Shown: positions 32,325-39,891 of the stretch, one piece after another
Position numbering within the stretch: position 1 is the stretch's first letter
Layout of the letters: the number at the start of each line of letters is the position of its first letter
Origin: Streptomyces sp. NBC_00440
GTDB lineage: Bacteria; Actinomycetota; Actinomycetes; Streptomycetales; Streptomycetaceae
Assembly (NCBI RefSeq): GCF_036014215.1
Contig: NZ_CP107921.1
Location: 5,029,501 to 5,093,500 of the forward strand
Direction: 5' to 3'
Length of the DNA: 64,000 nucleotides
Translations under genes and position numbers: made by a program
Notes under the pieces: model-generated
The model's input: the letters and a program-made list of their open reading frames with translations, nothing else
Told to the model about the DNA's origin: nothing
Database searches by the model: none

Positions 32325-33080
32325 TCAGACCGGGAGCCGCCTGAACAGTGGCCGCGGGACGTGCCGCAGGGCCGACATCACCACCCGCAGGGTGCCCGGC
32401 ACCCAGACGGTCTCCGACCGGCGGCGCAGCCCCGTCTCGATGGCCAGTGCCACCGCCTCCGGCGTGGTGGCCAGGGGAGCCTCCTCCAGCCCGGCCGTCA
32501 TCTTCGAGCGTACGAAGCCGGGGCGCACCACCATCACATGGACGCCGGTCCCGTGCAGCGCGTCGCCGAGCCCCTGGGCGAAGGCGTCGAGGCCCGCCTT
32601 GCTCGACCCGTAGATGAAGTTGGCCCTGCGGGCGCGCTCGCCGGCCACCGACGAGAGCACCACCAGCGAACCGTGGCCCTGCCCCTGGAGCGCCTTGGCG
32701 CAGATCAGGCCCGCGGAGACCGCCCCGGTGTAGTTGGTCTGCGCGACCCGGACCGCCGACAGCGGGGCGCTCTCGTCGCGGGCCTGATCGCCCAGCAGGC
32801 CGAAGGCCAGCAGCACCATGTCGATGTCGCCCTCCGCGAACACCTTGCCCAGTGTCTCCTCGTGGGAGTCCGGGTCCAGGGCGTCGAAGGCGGCCGTACG
32901 GACCTCCGCGCCCAGGGTGCGGACGTGGGCGGCGGCCGCTTCGAGCGCGGGGGAGGGGCGTCCGGCCAGCCAGACCGTCCGGGTGCGGCGGGTCACCAGG
33001 CGGCGGGCCGTGGCGAGCGCGATCTCGGACGTACCTCCGAGGATCAGCAGGGACTGGGGGGCACCGAAAGCGTCTTTCAT
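32325..33080 (-). CDS. dprE2: Polyprenylphosphoryl-2-ketoribose reductase (DprE2-like SDR)
   Basis: 251 residues, short-chain dehydrogenase. The NADP loop is LLILGGTSEIALATARRL, the catalytic serine is in LVVLSSVAGERAR and the YxxxK is in YGSSKAGLDAF. With DprE1 it epimerises decaprenylphosphoryl-ribose to the arabinose form by reducing the 2-keto intermediate. Start at ATG 33080. It is followed only by the convergent 2H phosphoesterase gene. The DprE1-like gene lies 103 bases upstream in the same operon direction, matching the mycobacterial dprE1-dprE2 order. Confidence 0.88.
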   Translation of the reverse strand: MKDAFGAPQSLLILGGTSEIALATARRLVTRRTRTVWLAGRPSPALEAAAAHVRTLGAEVRTAAFDALDPDSHEETLGKVFAEGDIDMVLLAFGLLGDQARDESAPLSAVRVAQTNYTGAVSAGLICAKALQGQGHGSLVVLSSVAGERARRANFIYGSSKAGLDAFAQGLGDALHGTGVHVMVVRPGFVRSKMTAGLEEAPLATTPEAVALAIETGLRRRSETVWVPGTLRVVMSALRHVPRPLFRRLPV

Positions 33081-33183
33081 GGCTGCTTCCTCGGGGTCGG
33101 GGGTTTGGGGAATCGGGAGGGGAACGGGATGGGGAGCGGGGGTGCCGGCCGGGAGCGGTCTCCTCCCGGGCGGGCGCGGCCCG

Positions 33184-34635
33184 TCAGAGGCCGAGGCGGC
33201 GGGCGAGGTCCGAAGTGAAGACCGCGCCCGGGTCCAGTTCGGCGCGCAGCGCCCGGAAGTCCGCAAGCCGGGGGTACATCGCGGCCAGCAGATCCGGGCG
33301 GAGCCGGGAGTCCTTCGCCAGGTAGACACGGCCGCCCGCCTCCGCCACCTCCTCGTCCAGGGTGTCGAGGAACGCCCCGAGTCCGCCGAGGTTCGCCGGG
33401 ATGTCCAGAGCGAGCGTCCACCCCGGCACCGGGAACGAGAGCCAGCCCGGGTCGGCCTCGCCGAAGCGCTTCAGCACCGCCAGGAACGAGGGGCAGCCGC
33501 GCCGGGAGATGCGCCGGACGATCCGGCGAAGGGTCTCCTCCTGCCCGTACCCGACGGCGAACTGGTACTGGACGAAGCCGCCGCGCCCGTAGATCCGGTT
33601 CCAGTGCGGGACCCCGTCGAGCGGGTGGAAGAAGGTGGCGAGCCGCTGGATCTGCCCGGTCCGCAGCCGTGGCGCCTTGCGGTACCAGAGTTCGTTGAAG
33701 AGCGAGACGGAGGTGCGGCCCAGCAGTCCCTCCGGGATGAAGGGCGGGGGCGCGGGGAGTGTGGCGGGGCGGAAGGCCAGCGGTGCGCGCCGCAGGCGTG
33801 CGGGGAGCGCGTCCAGCGGCGCGTGGTCGCCCCGGGTCAGGACCGAGCGCCCGGTGGCTGCGCCCCGTGCCAGCAGGTCGATCCAGGCCACCGAGTAGCG
33901 GTAGCGGTGGTCGGTGGCCGTGAGACGGGCCATCAGGTCGTCGAGGTCCGTGGCCCGCTCGGTGTCCACCGACATCAAGGACGTCCGCACCGGCAGGAGT
34001 TGGACCGTGGCGCTGAGGATGGCGCCGGTCAGTCCCATCCCGCCGGACGTCGCGTCGAAGAGCGCGGTGCCGGGGACGGTCGTGTGCACGGTGCCGTCCG
34101 CCGTCAGCAGCTCCAGCGAGCGCACATGGCGGGAGAAGGAGCCCGACACATGGTGGTTCTTGCCGTGGATGTCGGCACCGATCGCGCCGCCCACCGTGAC
34201 GTATCTGGTGCCCGGGGTCACCGGCACGAACCAGCCCAGCGGCAGCAGCACCTCCATCAGCCGGTGCAGGCTCACCCCCGCGTCGCAGACCACGACCCCG
34301 GCGTCCGCGTCGATGGAGCGGATCCGGTCGAGGCCGGTCATGTCGAGCACCGCGCCGCCCGCGTTCTGCGCGGCGTCGCCGTACGCCCGGCCCAGGCCGC
34401 GGGGGATCGAGCCGCGCGCCCCGCATCCGAGCACCGCTGCCACCGCCTCCTCGTACGTACGCGGGCGGACCAGCAGCGACGTCGACGGGGCGGTGCGGCC
34501 CCAGCCCGTCACCGAGCCCACGGAACTCATGGCACGCAGGGAACGCACCGGACTCGCGGAGCGCACCGGAATCACGGGGCCCGCCGTGCTCACGGGCGTG
34601 GTGCCGCGCAGTGACGCGGTGGTTTCGGCAGACAT
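33184..34635 (-). CDS. dprE1: FAD-dependent decaprenylphosphoryl-ribose oxidase (DprE1-like)
   Basis: 483 residues, vanillyl-alcohol-oxidase-type flavoprotein. The N-terminal FAD domain has IPRGLGRAYGDAAQNAGG, TRYVTVGGAIGADIHGKNHH and GSFSRHV. The C-terminal segment is YLAKDSRLRPDLLAAMYPRL, with the catalytic lysine of DprE1. It oxidises the 2'-OH of polyprenylphosphoryl-ribose. The stretch PGWTLALDIP aligns with GWNICVDFP of the tuberculosis enzyme, so the Cys387 hit by benzothiazinones is Ala409 here. The N-terminal ~40 residues are extra and disordered. Coupled in direction with dprE2 and divergent from the PAP2 and UbiA genes. Confidence 0.9.
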   Translation of the reverse strand: MSAETTASLRGTTPVSTAGPVIPVRSASPVRSLRAMSSVGSVTGWGRTAPSTSLLVRPRTYEEAVAAVLGCGARGSIPRGLGRAYGDAAQNAGGAVLDMTGLDRIRSIDADAGVVVCDAGVSLHRLMEVLLPLGWFVPVTPGTRYVTVGGAIGADIHGKNHHVSGSFSRHVRSLELLTADGTVHTTVPGTALFDATSGGMGLTGAILSATVQLLPVRTSLMSVDTERATDLDDLMARLTATDHRYRYSVAWIDLLARGAATGRSVLTRGDHAPLDALPARLRRAPLAFRPATLPAPPPFIPEGLLGRTSVSLFNELWYRKAPRLRTGQIQRLATFFHPLDGVPHWNRIYGRGGFVQYQFAVGYGQEETLRRIVRRISRRGCPSFLAVLKRFGEADPGWLSFPVPGWTLALDIPANLGGLGAFLDTLDEEVAEAGGRVYLAKDSRLRPDLLAAMYPRLADFRALRAELDPGAVFTSDLARRLGL

Positions 34636-34823
34636 GGAGTAGACCGTATCGCCCGAATACGCGGGGAAATGGGTGATTGAGGGAGTGTCAACCAGTATGG
34701 CCGTGATTATCGGGCAATGTCATATAAGAGCCTTCCCGTCCGTGGCGAGGGCCGTGCACAGAGCAGCGTGGAGCAGCACAGACCAGCAGAGCCGTGCACA
34801 GAGCAGCGGAGAGGAGTGAGGGA

Positions 34824-35441
34824 GTGCGATCCACAGGATCAGTGCGGTCCAGAGAAGCAGTGCGGTCCATAGACGCGGCGCGGCCCGTGGGAACAGCGCG
34901 GTCCATAGCGGCAGCGCGGTCCATAGGAACCGATCGCCGGCTTCTGTCGGCGATGCGCGACTTCGGTACGGATCGACGGGTGGGCGGCGCCGCGCGCGTC
35001 CTCTCCCTCAGCGGTGAACACGGTGCGCTCTGGCTCGCCGCCGGGATCACCGGCGCGGTCGCCGACCGCGAGCGGCGCGCCGCCTGGCTGCGGGCCACCG
35101 CGCTGATCGGCACGGCCCATCTCGCGAGCATGGGCATCAAACGGGTGGTGCGCCGCCCCCGCCCCCGGCTCGCCGCCCGGCTCCCCCTCGTACGCACCGC
35201 GGGCCGGCACTCCTTCCCCAGCTCGCACGCCGCGTCGGCGGTGGCCGCAGCGGTCGCCTTCGGCGCGCTGCGCCCGGCCGGCCGCCTTCTCGTCACGCCC
35301 CTCGCCGCCGCGATGTGTGTGTCCCGGCTGGTCGCAGGCGTCCACTACCCGACCGATGTCGCCGCCGGCGCCCTGCTCGGCGGGGTCACCGCCGGGCTCG
35401 GCGCGAAATGGATGCGAGGCACCCATGTCCGATCTCTCTGA
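34824..35441 (+). CDS. PAP2 family phosphatase (polyprenylphosphoryl-phosphoribose phosphatase candidate)
   Basis: About 205 residues. PAP2 motifs are KRVVRRPRPR, GRHSFPSSHAASAVA and RLVAGVHYPTDVAAG, all intact (Lys/Arg, Ser-His and Arg-His). Membrane enzyme with about four helices. By comparison with mycobacterial Rv3807c, encoded beside the UbiA enzyme, it probably removes the 5-phosphate from polyprenylphosphoryl-5-phosphoribose. GTG start at 34824 with GGAG and GGGAG upstream; GTG 34794 is an alternative. The N-terminus is coded by a ~24-bp imperfect repeat (GCGGTCCATAG, 34842-34925). Its 3' end overlaps the UbiA gene by 17 bases. Confidence 0.82.
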   Translation: MRSTGSVRSREAVRSIDAARPVGTARSIAAARSIGTDRRLLSAMRDFGTDRRVGGAARVLSLSGEHGALWLAAGITGAVADRERRAAWLRATALIGTAHLASMGIKRVVRRPRPRLAARLPLVRTAGRHSFPSSHAASAVAAAVAFGALRPAGRLLVTPLAAAMCVSRLVAGVHYPTDVAAGALLGGVTAGLGAKWMRGTHVRSL

Positions 35442-36480
35442 CGTTTCCCCTCTCTCCGACGTTTCCCGGATCACCCAGCTCCCCCCGCTGCCCGAGCGCG
35501 GTGCCGCCCCCCAGGGGCCGCCGAGACCCCCGCCGCTCGCTGTTCCCGGCGACGAGCGCGGCGACGGACGAGGCGACGGGTACAGCGGCGGTCACGGGAT
35601 GCTCGCGCTGCCGCTGGGACTGCTCAGGACCGCCCGCCCCCGTCAATGGGTCAAGAACGTCCTGGTCGCCGCCGCGCCCGCCGCCGCCGGTGAACCGCTC
35701 TCCCGGGGCGCGGTCGCCCAACTGGGGCTCATATTCGTGCTGTTCACGGCCGCGTCGTCCGCCGTGTACCTGGTCAACGACGCCCGGGACGCCGAGGCCG
35801 ACCGGGCCCACCCGGTCAAGTGCCGGCGCCCGGTGGCGGCGGGGCAGGTGCCCGTCCCCGTCGCGTACGCCGCGGGAGCGCTGCTCGCCGTGGCGACCAC
35901 CGCCACCGCTGTCGTCCTCTGCAACGACATGACGGCCGCGCTGCTCTCCGCGTACATCGCCATGCAACTCGCCTACTGCATCAGTCTGAAGCATGTCCTG
36001 GTCATCGACCTGACCGTGGTGACCACCGGATTCCTGATGCGCGCGATGATCGGCGGGGTGGCGCTCGGTATCCCGCTCTCGCGCTGGTTCCTGATCACCG
36101 CCGGGTTCGGCGCGCTGTTCATGGTCGGCGCCAAGCGCTACTCCGAAGCCGTCCAGATGGAGGGCGACGGACGGACCCGCGCGCTGCTCTCCGAGTACAC
36201 CACCGGATATCTGCGTTTCGTCTGGCAGCTGGCCGCCGGTGTCGCCGTGCTCGCCTACTGCCTCTGGGCCATGGAGAGCAGTGGCCCGCCCGGCGCCGGA
36301 CTGCTGCCCTGGCGGCAGCTGTCGATGGTCCCGTTCATCCTGTCCATCCTCCGGTACGCGGTCTTCGCCGACCGCGGCACCGCCGGCGCCCCGGAGGACG
36401 TCATCCTGGGCGACCGCGCGCTCGCCGTGATCGGCGTCGTCTGGATCGCCATGTACGGCCTCGCGGTCGCCCAACTGTGA
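35425..36480 (+). CDS. ubiA: Decaprenyl-phosphate phosphoribosyltransferase (UbiA family)
   Basis: 351 residues; after a disordered ~60-residue N-terminus it has about nine helices. The UbiA Asp-rich motif is NDARDAEADRAHPVK (N-D-x2-D-x3-D) and the second acidic patch is VIDLTVV. It should transfer phosphoribose from PRPP to a polyprenyl phosphate, the first committed step toward polyprenylphosphoryl-arabinose, as Rv3806c does. Start at ATG 35425, inside the PAP2 gene. GtrA and BrkB genes follow directly. Sits opposite dprE1/dprE2, so the whole precursor pathway is local. Confidence 0.9.
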   Translation: MSDLSDVSPLSDVSRITQLPPLPERGAAPQGPPRPPPLAVPGDERGDGRGDGYSGGHGMLALPLGLLRTARPRQWVKNVLVAAAPAAAGEPLSRGAVAQLGLIFVLFTAASSAVYLVNDARDAEADRAHPVKCRRPVAAGQVPVPVAYAAGALLAVATTATAVVLCNDMTAALLSAYIAMQLAYCISLKHVLVIDLTVVTTGFLMRAMIGGVALGIPLSRWFLITAGFGALFMVGAKRYSEAVQMEGDGRTRALLSEYTTGYLRFVWQLAAGVAVLAYCLWAMESSGPPGAGLLPWRQLSMVPFILSILRYAVFADRGTAGAPEDVILGDRALAVIGVVWIAMYGLAVAQL

Positions 36481-36540
36481 GGGCGGCGGCGGGCGAAGGG
36501 TGACCAGTGACGGATGAGAGGCGATACGGGAGGGCCGGCC

Positions 36541-36963
36541 GTGGCCATCAGCCGCCGTGAGATCGCTGGTTTCGCGCTCGCCGGGATCTGCGCGTACGCC
36601 GCCGACCTCGGTCTCTTCGTCTGGCTGCGCGGCGGCGCCGGCTGGGGCCCGATCAGCTCCAAGTCGGTGTCCTTCCTGGCCGGCTGCACGGTCGCCTATC
36701 TCGGCAACGCCTTCGGCACGTACCGGGGGCGGCGGGTCGGCTGGCGCGGGTACACCGTCTTCTTCGGGGTGAACGTCGCGGGTGCGGCCGTCCAGTTGCT
36801 CTGCCTGGCCGTGTCGCACTACGGCCTCGGGCTGACGTCCGCGCGCGCTGACACCGTCTCCGGGGCGGTCGTCGGCATGGCACTCGGCACCTGCCTGCGC
36901 TTCTGGGGGACACGGAGGCTGGTATTCCGCTCCGAGGGTAGGCGTACGCCATGGACTGGCTGA
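36541..36963 (+). CDS. GtrA family membrane protein
   Basis: 140 residues with four hydrophobic helices of the GtrA fold: EIAGFALAGICAYAADLGLFVWL, SVSFLAGCTVAYLGNAFGTYRG, YTVFFGVNVAGAAVQLLCLAV and VSGAVVGMALGTCLRFWGTRRLVFR (with the typical C-terminal FxxxRxxVF). GtrA proteins flip or help move polyprenyl-linked sugars; the mycobacterial counterpart Rv3789 sits in the arabinan locus. GTG 36541 has GGGAGG seven bases upstream; ATG 36514 is in frame but lacks a good site. The 3' end overlaps the BrkB gene by 13 bases. Confidence 0.85.
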   Translation: MAISRREIAGFALAGICAYAADLGLFVWLRGGAGWGPISSKSVSFLAGCTVAYLGNAFGTYRGRRVGWRGYTVFFGVNVAGAAVQLLCLAVSHYGLGLTSARADTVSGAVVGMALGTCLRFWGTRRLVFRSEGRRTPWTG

Positions 36964-37910
36964 CGAAGCTCCCCGCTATCGGGCCCTGGGTGGCCCGGCT
37001 GATGCGTACGCATGCCTGGCGCGCGTACGAGACCCTCGGCCGGGTGCACTGGAGCAGGCTCGCGGCCGCGATCACCTTCGTCAGTTTCCTGGCACTCTTC
37101 CCGCTGATCACCGTCGCCGCCGCGATCGGCGCCGCCCTGCTCAGCCCGTCCCAACTGCACGCCATGCAGGACGCGCTCACCCGCCAGGTGCCCGGCATCT
37201 CCGATCAGCTGGACCTCAACACGCTGGTACAGAACGCGGGCACGGTCGGCGTCGTCGCCGGGGCGCTGCTGCTCTTCACCGGGATCGGCTGGATCGGCTC
37301 GATGCGGGACTGCCTGCGCGCGGTGTGGGAACTCGACAACGCGGACCAGGGCAACGCCGTCGTGCGCAAGCTCAAGGACGGCGTGATCCTGTTCGGGACG
37401 GGCGGTGCCGTGCTCGTCTCGGCCGGCGCGTCAGCCGTCGGTTCGAGCGCGGTCAGCTGGACGGCCGGGCAGCTCGGCATCGAGGACACCGGCTGGGGCG
37501 GCGCGCTCCTCCAGGGCGTGGCGTTGGCGCTGGCCGTCCTCGCGGACTTCCTGGTGCTCCTGTACGTACTGACGCTGCTGCCCGGCGTCGAGCCTCCCCG
37601 CCGCAGGCTGATCACGGCGGGGCTGATCGGCGCCCTCGGCTTCGAACTGCTCAAGCTGCTGCTCAGCGGCTATATGCGGGGCGTCGCTTCGAAGAGCATG
37701 TACGGCGCCTTCGGCGTGCCCGTCGCGCTGCTGCTGTGGATCAGCTTCACCGTGAAGCTGCTGCTCTACTGCGCGGCCTGGACCGCGACCGCGCACGCCG
37801 ACGAGGAAGAGATCAGCGACGTGGAGAACGTCGTACCAGACCCGGCAGCGGCCAGCGCCGGTTCACCAGGAACACCGCGGCCGCCAACAGGAGCAACGCC
37901 CCTGCACTGA
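36951..37910 (+). CDS. YihY/BrkB family inner membrane protein
   Basis: 319 residues with six or seven helices. It has the family features RLAAAITFVSFLALFPLITVAAA near the start, LLFTGIGWIGSMRDCLRAVW in the middle, and YGAFGVPVALLLWISFTVKLLLYCAAWTA at the end. Function uncertain; despite old ribonuclease BN labels, these are membrane proteins, possibly transporters or envelope factors. ATG inside the GtrA gene end. The last 98 bases overlap the convergent carboxypeptidase gene, so both coding frames are read on opposite strands there. Confidence 0.88.
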   Translation: MDWLTKLPAIGPWVARLMRTHAWRAYETLGRVHWSRLAAAITFVSFLALFPLITVAAAIGAALLSPSQLHAMQDALTRQVPGISDQLDLNTLVQNAGTVGVVAGALLLFTGIGWIGSMRDCLRAVWELDNADQGNAVVRKLKDGVILFGTGGAVLVSAGASAVGSSAVSWTAGQLGIEDTGWGGALLQGVALALAVLADFLVLLYVLTLLPGVEPPRRRLITAGLIGALGFELLKLLLSGYMRGVASKSMYGAFGVPVALLLWISFTVKLLLYCAAWTATAHADEEEISDVENVVPDPAAASAGSPGTPRPPTGATPLH

Positions 37911-39183
37911 TCGCCAGGGCCGTGCCCACCCCGCTGGAGCCGCCCTTCTGCGACGCGGCGGCCGGCGCGGAGGCCTTGTCCTTCCCGGTGGCACCGGCGC
38001 CGTCCTTGCCGTCCTGCGTGGCTCCGCCGCTCTTCGCCTTCCCGCCGGACCCGGCCGCGGAACTGGCCGGAGCGACCAGCTCACCGACCGGCGTGACCTT
38101 GCCCTCCGAGGCGAAGCCCCAGTCGAGCAGCCGCGCCGCCTCCTTGTAGACCGCCTGGCTCTCGGTCGAGCTGGGCTTCATCACGGTGACGAGGAGCACA
38201 TGACCGTCGCGCTCGGCGACCGCCGTGTAGGTGGCGCCGGCGTGCGTGGTGTTGCCGTTCTTCACACCCGCGATGCCCTTGTACTGGGTGACGCCGTCGG
38301 CGCCGGTCAGCAGGCGGTTGGTGTTCTGGATCCCGAAGGTCTCGCGCTTCTTGCCCTTCTTCTTCATGCCGGGGAACTGCGCGGTCGCAGTCGAGCAGTA
38401 GGTGCGGAAGTCCTTCTTCTGCAGGCCGCTGCGGGCGAAGAGCGTCAGGTCGTACGCGCTGGAGACCTGGCCCGGCTCGTCGTACCCGTCGGGCGACACC
38501 ACATGGGTGTCGAGCGCCTGGAGGTCGTCGGCGTGTGCCTGCATGTCGCGGACGGTCTTCGGCACGCCGTCGTTCATCGCGGACAGCACATGCACCGCGT
38601 CGTTCCCGGAGCGCAGGAACACCCCGAGCCACAGGTCGTGGACGGTGTAGGTGAGGTTCTCCTTGATGCCGACCAGGCTGCTTCCCTCGCCCATGCCCGC
38701 GAGGTCGGACGGCAGCACCTTGTGGGTCTCGGTCGCCGGGAACTTCGGCAGGAGCGTGTCCGCGAGCAGCATCTTGAGCGTGGAGGCCGGGGCCAGTCTC
38801 CGGTGCGCGTCGTGCGAGGCGAGGACATCACCGGACTCGGCGTCGGCGACGATCCAGGACTCCCCGGAGAGGTCCTTCGGCAACACGGGTGCGCCGGGGC
38901 CGAGTTGCACCTGGGTGCCGGTACGGCCGAGACGTGCACCGCCGATCTGCGACCGTGCGGGCTTCGAGGGCCCAGAGGTCTTCCCCGGGCTCTTCGAGTG
39001 CTCGGAGGACTTCGAAGTTTCGGAGCTCTCCGGCGACTTGGCGGTATTCGCGGACTCGGCGGCGGAGGGTTTCGGGCCCGTCGTGGTCGCGGCCGACGCG
39101 GGCACGGCGCAGAGGGCGGGCAGCAACGCGGCGGCTATGACCGTCAGTACGGTCCTTTTCGCGGTCTTCTCAACGGCAGGCAC
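37813..39183 (-). CDS. D-alanyl-D-alanine carboxypeptidase (SxxK serine peptidase)
   Basis: About 456 residues. It trims the terminal D-Ala of peptidoglycan stem peptides outside the membrane. A signal peptide is followed by a Ser/Lys-rich linker. The catalytic triad motifs are STLK (APASTLKMLLADTLL), SGN (RSGNDAVHVL) and KNG in place of KTG (AGVKNGNTTHAGAT). It ends in a Gly/Ala/Lys linker, one transmembrane helix and an Arg-rich tail, so it is anchored at the C-terminus. GTG start at 39183, giving a normal signal peptide (KRTVLTVIAAALLPALCAVPASA). No strong ribosome-binding site is seen. It overlaps the BrkB gene end. Confidence 0.9.
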   Translation of the reverse strand: MPAVEKTAKRTVLTVIAAALLPALCAVPASAATTTGPKPSAAESANTAKSPESSETSKSSEHSKSPGKTSGPSKPARSQIGGARLGRTGTQVQLGPGAPVLPKDLSGESWIVADAESGDVLASHDAHRRLAPASTLKMLLADTLLPKFPATETHKVLPSDLAGMGEGSSLVGIKENLTYTVHDLWLGVFLRSGNDAVHVLSAMNDGVPKTVRDMQAHADDLQALDTHVVSPDGYDEPGQVSSAYDLTLFARSGLQKKDFRTYCSTATAQFPGMKKKGKKRETFGIQNTNRLLTGADGVTQYKGIAGVKNGNTTHAGATYTAVAERDGHVLLVTVMKPSSTESQAVYKEAARLLDWGFASEGKVTPVGELVAPASSAAGSGGKAKSGGATQDGKDGAGATGKDKASAPAAASQKGGSSGVGTALAISAGALLLLAAAVFLVNRRWPLPGLVRRSPRR

Positions 39184-39295
39184 GGTGGTGAAAGTACAGG
39201 CAGGCCACGGTGGACCGACAGTGCGGGGTGGCCCGCCGGGCTGCCGCCGGGCCGCGGCTGTGGCCCCGGGCGCAGTCGCCCCTGCTGGGCCGTCC

Positions 39296-39538
39296 CTACT
39301 GGGCGGCGCGGCGGTGGGCGCGGACGCCCCGGAGGCCGATCGCGCCGATGACCGTGCCCAGGATGAACGAGACAATGGCCAGCGTCAGGTGGATCCACAG
39401 ATAGGCCGTGGGCTTGCCGCCGTCGAACGCGAGGCCGCTCGCGTCCTTGAAGAGGTTCTTCGCAAAGGTGACCCAGACCACCCACGACCACACGCCGAAC
39501 GCTGTCAGGAACCAGGAGGCGGTGCGGTTGAGTTTCAT
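39296..39538 (-). CDS. SCO4848-type small membrane protein
   Basis: 80 residues, two hydrophobic helices (WFLTAFGVWSWVVWVTFAKNLF and LWIHLTLAIVSFILGTVIGAIGL) and an Arg-rich C-terminus. It matches, from memory, the conserved small membrane protein found beside this carboxypeptidase gene in Streptomyces. Function unknown. Start at ATG 39538, with GAAGGACG upstream; the longer frame starting at 39724 contains an artificial Lys/Arg-rich lead from the repeat region. Confidence 0.8.
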   Translation of the reverse strand: MKLNRTASWFLTAFGVWSWVVWVTFAKNLFKDASGLAFDGGKPTAYLWIHLTLAIVSFILGTVIGAIGLRGVRAHRRAAQ

Positions 39539-39891
39539 GGGTCGTCGTCCTTCGAAGCCGGTGGGGGGCGTTCCTGCCAGTATGTGACCCCTGCTGTGCG
39601 GCCTGCCGAGGGGGGTGCGCTCCGCGGCACGTATCCCTTTCCGGAGCCCTTTCCCGAACCCTTCCCGAGCCCTTTTCCGGGCCTTCCCTGAGCCCTTCCC
39701 TGAGCCCTTCCGGAGCGCGGACATGCAGGCCGGAGGCGTGCGACGGCCCCTTATGAAGGTTGCCTAACAACTTGGCCCACGTGAAGATTTTCTCTTCCAC
39801 TTGTGAATGTCGTGTGGTTGGGTTGGCGCCGACTTGGGTCTGACGCGCGCCGGTCCGCGCGTCCACAGGGTGGGTTGAGGGGAACAGCACA
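39539..39891. other. 353-bp intergenic region with tandem repeats and SBP promoter
   Basis: 39635-39715 consists of 11-13 bp imperfect units of CCCTTCCCGAGC type, about six copies, with no coding use on either strand. After it, 39760-39800 is less GC-rich and holds the near-palindrome GTGAAGA-ttttc-TCTTCCAC (39781-39800), a possible operator before the peptide-binding-protein gene. No strong ribosome-binding site stands out before the ATG at 39892 (only GGGGAACAG at 39878-39886). Confidence 0.5.
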
